64,000 bases of DNA, from the NCBI RefSeq assembly GCF_000722545.1, contig NZ_JNVM01000009.1, forward strand, positions 56,492-120,491, in the 5' to 3' direction. The first letter of the stretch is position 1. Each line of letters starts with the position of its first letter. This stretch comes from Paenibacillus tyrphae (GTDB taxonomy: Bacteria > Bacillota > Bacilli > Paenibacillales > NBRC-103111). A model generated the notes under the pieces. It saw only the letters and a list, made by a program, of their open reading frames with translations. It had not been told where the DNA came from and did not search any database. This document shows, in pieces, positions 1-8,590 of this stretch. Made by a program: the position numbers and the translations under genes.

Positions 1-393
1 AGTACGCTTACGAACCAACTGATCAGCGTGGCCTGCATCTCTCTGCTGGTCGGCGGCATCGGCATCATGAACATTATGCTGGTCACGGTCAGCGAGCGGA
101 CGCGGGAGATCGGCATCCGCAAGTCGATCGGGGCGAAGCGGCGCAACATTCTGATGCAGTTCCTCGTCGAGGCGACGGTAATCAGCGGCATCGGCGGCCT
201 AATCGGGCTGCTGCTCGGCAGCGGTCTGGCGCTTCTCTGGCCGATGATCAATCCGAACCAGACGACCAAGCTGTCGATGGATATCGGCTTGTATGCATTC
301 CTGTTCTCCGTGCTCGTCGGCGTCGTGTTCGGCTTGTACCCGGCGAACAAAGCGTCCAAGCTTCGTCCGATCGATGCGCTCCGTTTCGATTAA
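1..393 (+). CDS. ABC transporter permease, FtsX/MacB type (C-terminal part)
   Basis: This is the last 130 codons of a gene that begins before the window; the frame is open from base 1. The visible part has three hydrophobic segments. Between the first and second is a cytoplasmic loop with [20 protein letters not shown], the coupling-helix signature of MacB/FtsX-type permeases. The end, [18 protein letters not shown], is the usual terminus of MacB-like permeases in Firmicutes. Such proteins work with an ATPase and often an accessory protein to move or sense peptides or lipids at the membrane. The exported protein 38 bp downstream may belong to the same operon. Confidence 0.85.
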   Translation, partial: STLTNQLISVACISLLVGGIGIMNIMLVTVSERTREIGIRKSIGAKRRNILMQFLVEATVISGIGGLIGLLLGSGLALLWPMINPNQTTKLSMDIGLYAFLFSVLVGVVFGLYPANKASKLRPIDALRFD

Positions 394-431
394 TCTTGTC
401 ATCCAGTTTTTACTAAAGGAGGAAGCAGCTT

Positions 432-2804
432 TTGAAAAGCTTAAAAATGTTAAAGAAACCGTCCCGTACGGCTTGGCTCGGAGCGCTGGCGATAAGCGCC
501 GTGTGCCTGTCGGCTTCCGTGCCGGCCGTTTATGCAGGGAAGCCTGGCGTTTTTGTGGCGAACGATACTTACTTTACGCTGGAGAACGCATCGCTTGCCG
601 CAGGCGGCGATTCGCCGCTGATGCAGTTCTCGTTGAAGCTTCATAACGGCGGCAGCGGCGCTGTGGATTTCAACGGATACGGCGTCCGGGTGGTGGATGA
701 GGCGGGGAACCGCTATCCGGCGCGCCTGGGCAGCAAGCAAAGCGCCCGCGTCCAGGCGGGTAAGGAGCAGACGTTCGATTTCTACTCCCAGCTTGCGCCG
801 GGCGTTAAGGCCGAGGGGCTGAAGGTGGACCTGTACGCCTGGGACGGCAGCGGGGCCGATCAGACGCGCGACATCGGCGCGCTGCCCGTGGCGGGCTCGC
901 TCCCCGGCGGGGTATCGACGGCTTCGCAGACCGTCGTGCGGCTCAAAGACGCAGACCCTGCAGCCAAAGAGGATGCATTCCTTACGTTCGTGCAGGGGGA
1001 CGGCTTCCGCGTCGTCGAGAACGGAAAGCCGTATCTGTATATGAATCTGTATGTAACCGGCAGCGGCAAAACGGAAGTAACGCTTCCGTCAGGCCTTCAA
1101 TACCGGCTGCTGACGTCTGACGGACGAATGCTTGCCGCCGCCCTTTCCGGTTCGGACGGTTCTTCGCTGCTGCCGAATGAAACCGTTCAGCGGACCGTGA
1201 AGGCCGAGCTTTCCGAACAATCCGTCGGCCCGTTGACTCTGCAACTGGTGACGCCGGATGCGGGCGAGGACAAGGTGCTCGGCAGCCTGCCGCTTGGCGA
1301 GCTTCCGCCGGCGGTCAAGCTTGGCAGTGAGAAGCCGCTGGCCCGATACGGAACGGGCAGCGGACTCACGGTTGTCGCCGAGAAAGCGACGGCCATCCGT
1401 CAGGAAGACGGCATGCTCGTGCAGTCCACCGTGACGGTGCGCAATGACAGCGACCGGATGATCGCGGTACCTTCGCTGACCGGAGTTTACCAGTTCGGCA
1501 AAGACGGCTCAGCAGCGGCTTCGGAAGCCCGCTCCTCGCGCGACGCTTATCTGGCGCCGAGAGCCGCGGTATCGTTCAGCTATACGGCGCTGCTCCCGTC
1601 CGGCGTCGAGCCGGATGCAGCGGAGCTTGTAGTGCGCGTGAAGGAGGACGCGGCTGCGGCTGGGACAAGCGCCGGCTCAAGCACGACAGCGTCCGCCAGC
1701 GGCGGGAGCACGTCCTCCGGCGCGAATACGGCCAACAGCGGCGCCGCCGCCGGAAGTTCGGGCAGTACAGGAACAAGCGCATCCGGTACAACGTCCGGCT
1801 CGTCCGCCGGCGGTTCCGCTTCGGGCTCGTCCTCTGCCGGGGGAAGCACTAGCGGCACCAATGCTGCAAGCGGCACGAGCGGACAGACGAAGACAGGGAC
1901 GAGCGGAAGCGGCACAACGAGCTCCTCGTCCAGCACGGCATCCGGCTCGAAGACGGACGGCCGGCCGGTTATGGTCGTCGGCCTCCAAGGCATTGCCCAG
2001 CAGTACAACCCGACGATGGCGGCCAAAGGCTACGAGTACGGTACGCCGCTGCCCCTTGCGGCAAGCAGCCTTATCGACTCGAAGCTGGACATGTCGCTTG
2101 TCGAGCTTCATTTGCACGAAAATACCGATTACGGGTACAAAACGGCCATTGCCAAAGTGAAGTACACGAACCGCGGCAGCTCGGTCCTGACGCTTCCGGA
2201 CATCGGCACGGAGCTGCTGAACTCACAAGGGCTGGCATTCCCTGGCGTCCGGCAGACGACCGCGGCTGCCACCATCATGCCCGGAACGAGCTATGTCGTC
2301 GCTTATTCGTTCATGATGCCGGCGGACGAAAAAGGGGACAATATCGCCTTCCGCGTGACGGACCCGAAAGCGATCGCGCCGGCCAAGCTGGATCTCGGCA
2401 CGTTCCGCGTCGCCGCGCAGCGGGAAGAGGAGTACGGCAAGATCAGCTTCTATCCGTTCGACGTCAACATCGATGCGAACAATCTGGCAACGACTTACAG
2501 CACATCGACCGGCTATTCGTATCATTTGAACTTGTCGCTAACGATCGAGCAGCGGGAGCCGGTGATCATCGACCAGAACTTTTCGAAGATGGAATTCGAG
2601 CTTGTCGACGGGCTCGGCCGGGTGCTCGGCTCGCAATCCGCCGGCTTCACCGGCACGCAGAAGCTTATTACCGGCACGCAGCGCATTTCGTTCACGAACG
2701 TCAAGACGGAGCAGATCGAATCGGGCGTGACGATCCGCGTATACGAGACGATCGATACGCCGAACGGACCGGCCAAACGGCTGGTTCGGGAGTTCCAACC
2801 GTAA
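432..2804 (+). CDS. Large exported protein with Ser/Gly/Thr-rich linker
   Basis: The TTG start at 432 is set by AAAGGAGG about 10 bp upstream. The product has 790 residues. A signal peptide (about residues 1-36) ends near VYAGKP. The N-terminal half has repeated beta-rich units with phrases such as LKLHNGGSGAVDFNGYG and VTVRNDSDRMIAVPSL, resembling extracellular Ig-like folds. Residues about 410-515 are almost only Ser, Gly, Thr and Ala, a flexible linker. A second beta-rich domain follows. There is no LPXTG motif or C-terminal membrane anchor, so secretion or loose wall association is likely. It follows the FtsX-type permease by 38 bp and could be its extracellular partner. I do not recognise the family. 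Confidence 0.8.
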   Translation: MKSLKMLKKPSRTAWLGALAISAVCLSASVPAVYAGKPGVFVANDTYFTLENASLAAGGDSPLMQFSLKLHNGGSGAVDFNGYGVRVVDEAGNRYPARLGSKQSARVQAGKEQTFDFYSQLAPGVKAEGLKVDLYAWDGSGADQTRDIGALPVAGSLPGGVSTASQTVVRLKDADPAAKEDAFLTFVQGDGFRVVENGKPYLYMNLYVTGSGKTEVTLPSGLQYRLLTSDGRMLAAALSGSDGSSLLPNETVQRTVKAELSEQSVGPLTLQLVTPDAGEDKVLGSLPLGELPPAVKLGSEKPLARYGTGSGLTVVAEKATAIRQEDGMLVQSTVTVRNDSDRMIAVPSLTGVYQFGKDGSAAASEARSSRDAYLAPRAAVSFSYTALLPSGVEPDAAELVVRVKEDAAAAGTSAGSSTTASASGGSTSSGANTANSGAAAGSSGSTGTSASGTTSGSSAGGSASGSSSAGGSTSGTNAASGTSGQTKTGTSGSGTTSSSSSTASGSKTDGRPVMVVGLQGIAQQYNPTMAAKGYEYGTPLPLAASSLIDSKLDMSLVELHLHENTDYGYKTAIAKVKYTNRGSSVLTLPDIGTELLNSQGLAFPGVRQTTAAATIMPGTSYVVAYSFMMPADEKGDNIAFRVTDPKAIAPAKLDLGTFRVAAQREEEYGKISFYPFDVNIDANNLATTYSTSTGYSYHLNLSLTIEQREPVIIDQNFSKMEFELVDGLGRVLGSQSAGFTGTQKLITGTQRISFTNVKTEQIESGVTIRVYETIDTPNGPAKRLVREFQP

Positions 2805-2843
2805 ATGGAGCCTCCTCTGTCAAACAGAGGTGCAGCCAAAGAA

Positions 2844-2888
2844 GGCATCCCAGCCGTGCTTGCCACAGCCGGAGGATGCCTTTTTTTT
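2844..2888 (+). terminator. Rho-independent terminator
   Basis: GGCATCC pairs with GGATGCC across a 23-base loop and is followed by eight T residues. It lies 40 bp after the stop of the exported protein. Confidence 0.85.
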
Positions 2889-3026
2889 CAGTGTTTGAGC
2901 CCACAGAAGACCGGTTTATAAAAAAATTTACAAAAAATTACTTGAATCGGAACGGCAAATCTGTTTTGATGAAAAAGCGACTACCAAATATGCCCTTTGC
3001 TTACAAAAAAGGAGTGTTTTCGCCAC

Positions 3027-4286
3027 GTGCCTGTAAGTCCGAACGAGACATCCGCTCCGCTACAGAATGAAGAAGATATCAACTCCGCCGGATCGTCCCG
3101 GCCCCGGAACGGATTTTTGCGGCTGCTGGACATCGGCGTCGCTTCGGCAAAGCTGGGGCTGACCTCCTTCGGGGGACCGGTGGCGCATCTCGGTTATTTC
3201 CGGGACGAGTATGTCGTCAAGCGCAAGTGGCTGGACGAGCGGGGCTACGCCGATCTGGTCGCTTTGTGCCAGTTTTTGCCTGGACCGGCCAGCAGTCAGG
3301 TCGGTATTGGACTCGGCATCATCCGCTCCGGCTTGCTTGGAGGGGTGGTCGCTTGGCTCGGCTTCACGCTCCCGTCCGCTCTCGCCATGGCTCTGTTTGC
3401 GCTCGCGCTGCATGGGACGCCCGTCGCCCAGGCCGGATGGCTCCACGGGCTGAAGCTTGTCGCCGTCGCGATCGTCGCGCAGGCGGTGCTTGGCATGGGC
3501 CGCAGTCTGGCGTCCGACCGGCCCCGCGCCACGCTGGCCGTCGCAGCGGCCGCGTTCGCCCTGCTGGCCCCTAGCGCCGTCACGCAAGTGGCCTTGATCG
3601 CCGCCGCTGGCCTGTTCGGGGCATGGCGGTTCCGCCGGACGGCCGAGGCGCAGCCCGAGCCCGTTCGCGTGCCTGTCGGCCGGACCGCGGGCGTGATCAG
3701 CCTCGCGCTGTTCGCCGCGCTGCTTGTCGCGCTGCCGCTGCTTCGTCAGACGGCGCCCGGCATGGGACTTACGCTGGCCGACAGCTTTTACCGCGCGGGC
3801 GCGCTCGTCTTCGGCGGCGGGCACGTCGTGCTGCCCATGCTGGAGCGGGAGATCGTCCCTGCGGGCTGGGTGAGCCCGGAGACGTTCCTGGCCGGATACG
3901 GCGCGGCGCAGGCGGTTCCGGGACCGCTCTTCACGTTCGCCGCTTATCTCGGCGCCGCGGCCGCAGGGGGTGCCGGAGCCGCGCTGGCGACAGCCGCCGT
4001 CTTTCTCCCGGGCTTCCTGCTCGTCGTCGGCGCGCTGCCGTTCTGGAACGCCTTGCGCACGCATGCACGCATGCAAGGGGCGCTGACGGGCATTAACGCC
4101 GCCGTCGTCGGGCTGCTTCTTGCGGCCTTGTACGACCCGATCTGGACGTCCGCCGTGCGGACTCCTGCCGACTTCGCGGCTGCTGCCGTTCTGTTCGGCT
4201 TGCTTGTCTTCTGGAAGCTGCCGCCTTGGGCGGTCGTCCTCACAGGCGCCTTCTTAGGATGGGCGCTATCCTTGGGATTGGTCTAA
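3027..4286 (+). CDS. chrA: Chromate efflux transporter ChrA
   Basis: A two-domain (long-chain) CHR family membrane transporter of about 419 residues. The N-terminal half has GLTSFGGPVAHLGYFRDEYV; the C-terminal half repeats the theme as GALVFGGGHVVLPMLEREIV followed by GYGAAQAVPGPLFTFAAYLG. About ten hydrophobic segments are visible. The family exports chromate by proton antiport; the substrate here is inferred from family only. I chose the GTG at 3027 because AAAAAAGGAGTG lies about 10 bp upstream. An in-frame TTG at 2997 would put that ribosome site inside the gene. It appears to be transcribed alone. Confidence 0.9.
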   Translation: MPVSPNETSAPLQNEEDINSAGSSRPRNGFLRLLDIGVASAKLGLTSFGGPVAHLGYFRDEYVVKRKWLDERGYADLVALCQFLPGPASSQVGIGLGIIRSGLLGGVVAWLGFTLPSALAMALFALALHGTPVAQAGWLHGLKLVAVAIVAQAVLGMGRSLASDRPRATLAVAAAAFALLAPSAVTQVALIAAAGLFGAWRFRRTAEAQPEPVRVPVGRTAGVISLALFAALLVALPLLRQTAPGMGLTLADSFYRAGALVFGGGHVVLPMLEREIVPAGWVSPETFLAGYGAAQAVPGPLFTFAAYLGAAAAGGAGAALATAAVFLPGFLLVVGALPFWNALRTHARMQGALTGINAAVVGLLLAALYDPIWTSAVRTPADFAAAAVLFGLLVFWKLPPWAVVLTGAFLGWALSLGLV

Positions 4287-4318
4287 ACCTGCACATCAGA
4301 CACCATAGCTCGCGACCT

Positions 4319-4340
4319 GCCCGGGGTCCGGGCTATTTTC
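4319..4340 (+). terminator. Possible weak terminator after chrA
   Basis: GCCCGG and CCGGGC form a 6-bp stem with a 3-base loop, followed by TATTTTCTT. It overlaps the stop of the convergent small gene. The stem is short, so confidence is low. Confidence 0.4.
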
Positions 4341-4521
4341 TTCTGCGGAACAGGCGGGCGACTCCTTTGCCAAGCTCCGTAAGCAGGACCATGACCGACA
4401 GCGCGCCGAGCGCATACGGGACGACAAGCGGAATGGCGCGCAGATCGGTAATATGAACCCAACGCAAAAAAAGCGGATATAACAGCATCAGCACAACCAA
4501 GATTGCAATTTTCACGGGCAT
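4333..4521 (-). CDS. Small two-helix membrane protein
   Basis: A 62-residue protein with two hydrophobic segments (about 5-20 and 33-48) and a basic tail, RLFRRRK. The ATG at 4521 is preceded on the minus strand by CCGGAGGCGA, a good ribosome site; upstream extensions lack one. The gene is convergent with chrA. No family is recognised. It could be a small membrane modulator; this is not supported beyond topology. Confidence 0.6.
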   Translation of the reverse strand: MPVKIAILVVLMLLYPLFLRWVHITDLRAIPLVVPYALGALSVMVLLTELGKGVARLFRRRK

Positions 4522-4691
4522 TCGCCTCCGGGGCTTACCTAGATTTCGACAATGAAATAAATTTCGCTGCCGAAACGTCAAAACCTGCTGTACGGAGCAG
4601 GTGGGAAATAACCCCAATGGCCGTCGTTCCGACCCGGGCAAGAAAGCTTCATTTAGGAATTTGTTAAATTTAGCAGTTGTTCAATTATGGA

Positions 4692-4720
4692 TTGACGGAT
4701 GTCCACCCTCATACTATGAT
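4692..4720 (+). promoter_or_regulatory. Sigma-A promoter of the ABC transporter operon
   Basis: TTGACG (4692-4697) and TATGAT (4715-4720) are separated by 17 bp, giving a start point near 4727 and a leader of about 45 bases. No T-box or other large leader structure is visible before the gene. Confidence 0.8.
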
Positions 4721-4772
4721 AACATTATCGCTTTAAAGCATGTACACGTTAAATCCAGGAGGTCCGAAATCA

Positions 4773-5825
4773 TTGAAAACATCCGCTAAACTGCTATCCC
4801 TGCTGATCGCCGTACCGCTCATGATCGCAGGGTGCGGGACCAAAGCACCGGCACCCGCCAATTCGTCCGGAGGTGGAGACGCTTCCAAGCCTCAGGACAA
4901 GAAAGTTGTCAAAATCGGCATTTCCCAAATTGTCGAACATCCGTCGCTTAACGCGACGCGCGAAGGCTTCCTGGCCGCGCTTAAGGACAACGGATTCATC
5001 GACAAAGAAACGATGCAGGTCGACTACCAGAACGCACAAGGCGACGCGACAACCAACCTGACGATCGGACAAAAATTCGCCGCAGACAAAAAAGATCTGG
5101 TATTCGCCATCGCCACGCCGTCGGCCCAAGCCGTTGTGCAGAACGTGAAAGACGCGCCGGTGCTGTTCGGGGGCGTAAGCGATCCGGTGTCCGCGAAGCT
5201 CGTTAAAAGCCTGGACAAGCCGGGCGGCAACGTGACCGGCGCCGCGGATACGCATCCGGACGCCATTCCGAAGCTGATCGACTTCATCTCTTCCGATTTC
5301 CCGAAGGTCAAGAAGATCGGAATCGTGGCGAACGAAGGCGAAGCGAATGTCGCGTTCATGGTGAAGACGGCGGAAGCGGCGTTTGCGAAGTATAACATTC
5401 AGGTCGTCAAAGCGTCGGTTGCGAACAGCTCCGAGGTGAAGCAGGCTGCCGAATCGCTTGTAGGACGCGTCGATGCGATCTACATCACGCTGGACAACAC
5501 GGTCGTAAGCGCCGTCGAATCGATTATCAAGCTGGCGAACGAGAAGAAAATTCCGTTCTTCTCCAGCGACCGGGATTCGGTAGAAAAAGGAGCTCTCGCT
5601 ACCTACGGTTTCAAATACTACGATCACGGTTACCAAGCAGGCAAAATGGCCGTCGAGATTCTCAAGAACGGCGCCAAGCCGGGCGACATGAAAATCAGTT
5701 ACCCGGACAAGCTTGATCTGATCATTAACCTCGATGCCGCCAAGCAGGAAGGCGTCGAAGTGACCGATTCCATGAAAAATAAAGTACAGGATAAGAAAAA
5801 CCTGCTCAGCGGTTCGGCAAAATAA
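4773..5825 (+). CDS. ABC transporter substrate-binding lipoprotein (TrpX-like family)
   Basis: A 350-residue lipoprotein. The TTG at 4773 follows CAGGAGGT at 9 bp; an in-frame ATG at 4740 would place the ribosome site inside the gene. The signal peptide ends in a lipobox, LMIAGC. The mature part has the fold of the ABC_sub_bind family: VKIGISQIVEHPSLNATREG, then ATPSAQAVVQ, then GVSDPVSAKLV, typical of TrpX-like binding proteins. Family members bind aromatic amino acids or related small molecules, but the ligand cannot be read from sequence. It is followed by a hairpin and then the permease and ATPase genes, a typical arrangement for making the binding protein in excess. Confidence 0.88.
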   Translation: MKTSAKLLSLLIAVPLMIAGCGTKAPAPANSSGGGDASKPQDKKVVKIGISQIVEHPSLNATREGFLAALKDNGFIDKETMQVDYQNAQGDATTNLTIGQKFAADKKDLVFAIATPSAQAVVQNVKDAPVLFGGVSDPVSAKLVKSLDKPGGNVTGAADTHPDAIPKLIDFISSDFPKVKKIGIVANEGEANVAFMVKTAEAAFAKYNIQVVKASVANSSEVKQAAESLVGRVDAIYITLDNTVVSAVESIIKLANEKKIPFFSSDRDSVEKGALATYGFKYYDHGYQAGKMAVEILKNGAKPGDMKISYPDKLDLIINLDAAKQEGVEVTDSMKNKVQDKKNLLSGSAK

Positions 5826-5844
5826 CTTCGTAAGACCCAGGCAG

Positions 5845-5877
5845 AGTGACCTTCCGAACGGACCCAAGGTCACTTTT
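5845..5877 (+). terminator. Intercistronic attenuating hairpin
   Basis: AGTGACCTT pairs with AAGGTCACT and is followed by TTT, between the binding-protein gene and the permease gene. It probably lets only part of transcription through, favouring the lipoprotein. Confidence 0.6.
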
Positions 5878-5903
5878 GCATTTCTTTGCAGGAGGATGGA
5901 CAT

Positions 5904-6818
5904 ATGCAAGACGCGTTGACAGGTTCCTTGGAACTCGGCATGCTGTATGCCATTATGGCGCTCGGCGTGTATCTTACGTTTCGAATTTTGGATTTTCCCG
6001 ATTTGACGGTGGATGGCAGCTTCACGACCGGCGGCGCGATTGCCGCGGTCTTGATCTCTTCCGGCGTATCCCCGGCGCTCGCCACGCTGGCGGCCTTCGG
6101 AGGCGGTCTCGTCGCCGGAGCGTGTACCGGATTGCTGCACACGAAAGGCAAAGTGAATGCGCTGCTGTCCGGGATTTTGATGATGATTGCGTTGTATTCG
6201 ATCAATCTGCGGATTATGGGAAAAGCAAACATTCCGCTGCTTGGAGAAGATACGCTGCTGACGGACGTTCCGCTGCTGCTGGTCATGCCGATCGTCGTGC
6301 TGGTTGTCAAATTCGCATTGGACTGGTTCCTGCATACGGACCTGGGCCTTGCGCTCAGGGCAACCGGAGATAACCCTCGGATGATCCGCAGCTTCGGCGT
6401 GAACACCGACAATACGATCATCGTCGGCGTCAGTTTGTCCAACGGGCTTGTGGCGCTCTCCGGCGCCTTGATCGCGCAGTATTCGGCCTTCGCCGAAATT
6501 ACGATGGGGGTCGGGATGATTGTCATCGGGCTTGCTTCGGTCATTATCGGGGAAGCGCTGTTCGGCGCGAAGACAGTATTTCGTGCGACGTTGGCCGTCT
6601 TGCTGGGCGCTATCATTTACCGTCTGATCGTGGCGCTGGCGCTTCGCGTCGGACTGGAGCCGACGGACATGAAGCTGATGACCGCGCTCATCGTTATCGT
6701 TGCCTTGACGTTCCCAATGATCCGGGGCAAGCTGCGTCAAAAGTCGGTCATCCGTCAACGGGCGGCCGATCTCGAAAATACCCGCGCACGGAACGTTTCG
6801 GCGGGAGGTGGTCGATAA
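5904..6818 (+). CDS. ABC transporter permease (TrpY-like, BPD_transp_2 family)
   Basis: A 304-residue integral membrane protein with about eight to nine hydrophobic segments, such as LGMLYAIMALGVYLTFRILD. The motif FRILDFPDLTVDGSFTTGGA is typical of the permease of TrpXYZ-like transporters. The ATG at 5904 follows AGGAGGAT by 6 bp; a TTG at 5886 would contain that site. The stop overlaps the start of the ATPase by one base (TAATG), so translation is probably coupled. Confidence 0.88.
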   Translation: MQDALTGSLELGMLYAIMALGVYLTFRILDFPDLTVDGSFTTGGAIAAVLISSGVSPALATLAAFGGGLVAGACTGLLHTKGKVNALLSGILMMIALYSINLRIMGKANIPLLGEDTLLTDVPLLLVMPIVVLVVKFALDWFLHTDLGLALRATGDNPRMIRSFGVNTDNTIIVGVSLSNGLVALSGALIAQYSAFAEITMGVGMIVIGLASVIIGEALFGAKTVFRATLAVLLGAIIYRLIVALALRVGLEPTDMKLMTALIVIVALTFPMIRGKLRQKSVIRQRAADLENTRARNVSAGGGR

Positions 6819-7612
6819 TGTTACGCGTCGAACATGTTTCCAAGCTGTTTAACCCAGGGACGCCGGACGAAAAGCTAGCCTTGTCGCATATTAACCTCCA
6901 ATTGAAGGAGGGTGATTTTGTCACAGTGATCGGCAGCAACGGCGCCGGCAAGTCCACGCTCATGAATATTATCTCGGGCGTGATGACGCCGGATCTCGGC
7001 AAGGTCGTCATTGGCGGAAACGAAGTCGAATCAATGCCTGAGTACCGCCGCAGCGCATGGATCGGCCGGGTGTTCCAAGATCCGATGGCCGGCACCGCGC
7101 CGACGATGACGATCGAAGAAAACCTGGCTATGGCGTACAAGCGCAGCGAGCGCAGAGGGCTCGCCATCGGCGTTACGGGGCGCAAGCGGACGATGTTCCG
7201 CGAGCAGCTCAGCCGGCTCGGCATCGGGCTGGAGAACCGGCTTAACGCCAGGGTCGGCCTGCTTTCGGGCGGGGAGCGGCAGGCGCTCAGCCTGCTGATG
7301 GCGACCTTCACCGAGCCGCGCATTTTGCTGCTCGACGAGCATACCGCTGCGCTCGATCCTTCGCGGGCGGAGCTGATCACGTCGCTGACCGAGCAGATTG
7401 TCGCCGAGCTTAAGCTGACGACGCTCATGGTGACGCACAATATGGATCAAGCGATCCGGCTTGGCAACCGGCTCATCATGATGGATAAAGGACGCATTAT
7501 TCTAGATGTGCCGGAACAGGAGAAGCGGGGGCTGACCATCGAAGGGCTGCTGCAGCAGTTCGAGCGGATCCGCGGCGTCAAGCTTGCGGACGACCGTGTC
7601 GTGCTCGGTTAA
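6818..7612 (+). CDS. ABC transporter ATP-binding protein
   Basis: A 264-residue ATPase. Walker A is GSNGAGKSTL near residue 40, the signature is LLSGGERQALSLL, and Walker B is RILLLDEHTAALD. The switch histidine is in MVTHNMDQAI. The usual ABC signature LSGGQ reads LSGGE here, common in this branch. It energises the permease encoded immediately upstream. The gene ends about 85 bp before a strong terminator. Confidence 0.9.
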   Translation: MLRVEHVSKLFNPGTPDEKLALSHINLQLKEGDFVTVIGSNGAGKSTLMNIISGVMTPDLGKVVIGGNEVESMPEYRRSAWIGRVFQDPMAGTAPTMTIEENLAMAYKRSERRGLAIGVTGRKRTMFREQLSRLGIGLENRLNARVGLLSGGERQALSLLMATFTEPRILLLDEHTAALDPSRAELITSLTEQIVAELKLTTLMVTHNMDQAIRLGNRLIMMDKGRIILDVPEQEKRGLTIEGLLQQFERIRGVKLADDRVVLG

Positions 7613-7696
7613 AGCAGGCGGACACAGCCCGGCAAGCAAAAGAAAAACGCCCCGCGCAACAGGCGAGGCGTTCCGTATAACCGATAGGAATGACAG

Positions 7697-7730
7697 GCCA
7701 TCGAACCGGGAAGGTTCGGTGGCTTTTTTT
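7697..7730 (+). terminator. Rho-independent terminator
   Basis: GCCATCGAACC and GGTTCGGTGGC form an 11-bp stem with a few wobble positions, followed by seven T residues. It ends the ABC transporter operon. A weaker hairpin (AACGCC 7646-7651 with GGCGTT 7667-7672) sits before it. Confidence 0.85.
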
Positions 7731-7736
7731 GCAATG

Positions 7737-8471
7737 TTAACTTTTGCGGCCTTTCAGCAGAAACAGGATGGCGAATTGGGGAAGCACCAATTGCCGTCTC
7801 CAACGGGAAGGCTGCCGCAGTAGGCGGTACAGCCATTCTAGATTCAGCTTTTGCCAGACGACCGGGGCGCGCTTGACCTTGCCCGCGATGACATCCAGGC
7901 TGCCACCGACGCCCATCGCGAGCTTGGCGGATAACCGGCTTTTGTATTGGTAGATCCATTTTTCCGCCCGTGGCGCGCCCATGGCGACGATGAGAAGGTC
8001 GGGCTTGACACTTGCAATCTGCTCCACGAGCTGCGGTTCATCGTCTGCGTTAAAAAAGCCGTTATGCCGGCCGGCGACCTTGAGGCCCGGGTATTGATTC
8101 GTGATGATGTCGACGGCTTTCTTACTCGTTTCTTCGTCGGCCCCCAAGAAGTAGAACGACCATCCGTGCTCGTGGCCGAGTGCCAAAAGCCGAAGAAGCA
8201 TCTCGTAGCCGGTTACACGCTCGGGCACCGGCTCGCCCTTGAAACGCGAAGCCAGCACGATGCCGATCCCGTCGGGCGTAATCATGTCCGCCTGCTCGAC
8301 AATGTGCCGCAGCTCGCTATCTTTTCTTGCATTCATCACAATTTCGGGGTTAGCTGTAATCAGGTGAAACAACTGCGGATCGTTCCGGTCCAGCCGGCGA
8401 TGCAGCTCGTTTACGGTTTCGTCTAAAGATAATTTGGAAAACGGTACGCCTAAAATGGAAACGGTTTGCAT
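7737..8471 (-). CDS. WecG/TagA/CpsF family glycosyltransferase
   Basis: A 244-residue GT26-family enzyme that adds a sugar, typically N-acetylmannosamine, to an undecaprenyl-PP-linked sugar in teichoic acid or wall-polymer synthesis. It shows LFHLITANPEIVMNARKD, ADMITPDGIGIVLASRF and PDLLIVAMGAPRAEKW, all characteristic. I chose the ATG at 8471 because GAGGAGAT lies 6 bp upstream; an ATG at 8501 is possible. It stands alone on the minus strand. The acceptor is inferred from family. Confidence 0.88.
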   Translation of the reverse strand: MQTVSILGVPFSKLSLDETVNELHRRLDRNDPQLFHLITANPEIVMNARKDSELRHIVEQADMITPDGIGIVLASRFKGEPVPERVTGYEMLLRLLALGHEHGWSFYFLGADEETSKKAVDIITNQYPGLKVAGRHNGFFNADDEPQLVEQIASVKPDLLIVAMGAPRAEKWIYQYKSRLSAKLAMGVGGSLDVIAGKVKRAPVVWQKLNLEWLYRLLRQPSRWRRQLVLPQFAILFLLKGRKS

Positions 8472-8590
8472 CGGTATCTCCTCTACGTTCATTTCCTCCA
8501 TCTTACCACAGAATTGCCGGGGAGGAGAACATTCCGCAAAGGACTGATGCGGCTGCCCACGACAAACATGCCGGTCGCGAGGTCCTCCGG

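Noticed and set aside
1660..1975. DNA tandem repeat in the Ser/Gly-rich coding segment
   Set aside because: Codons differ between units; it is low-complexity protein, not a DNA repeat array.
3060..4076. A 338-codon open frame antisense to chrA
   Set aside because: Composition is typical of a shadow frame in high-G+C DNA; chrA motifs on the other strand are clear.
4522..4772. Tryptophan T-box before the TrpX-like transporter
   Set aside because: No T-box sequence, specifier stem or terminator is present; only a plain promoter and a short hairpin (4584-4601).
4794..6758. A 654-codon open frame on the minus strand
   Set aside because: It lies opposite the ABC transporter lipoprotein and permease genes, is rich in Arg, His, Gln and Asp as antisense frames are, and has no ribosome site or domain.
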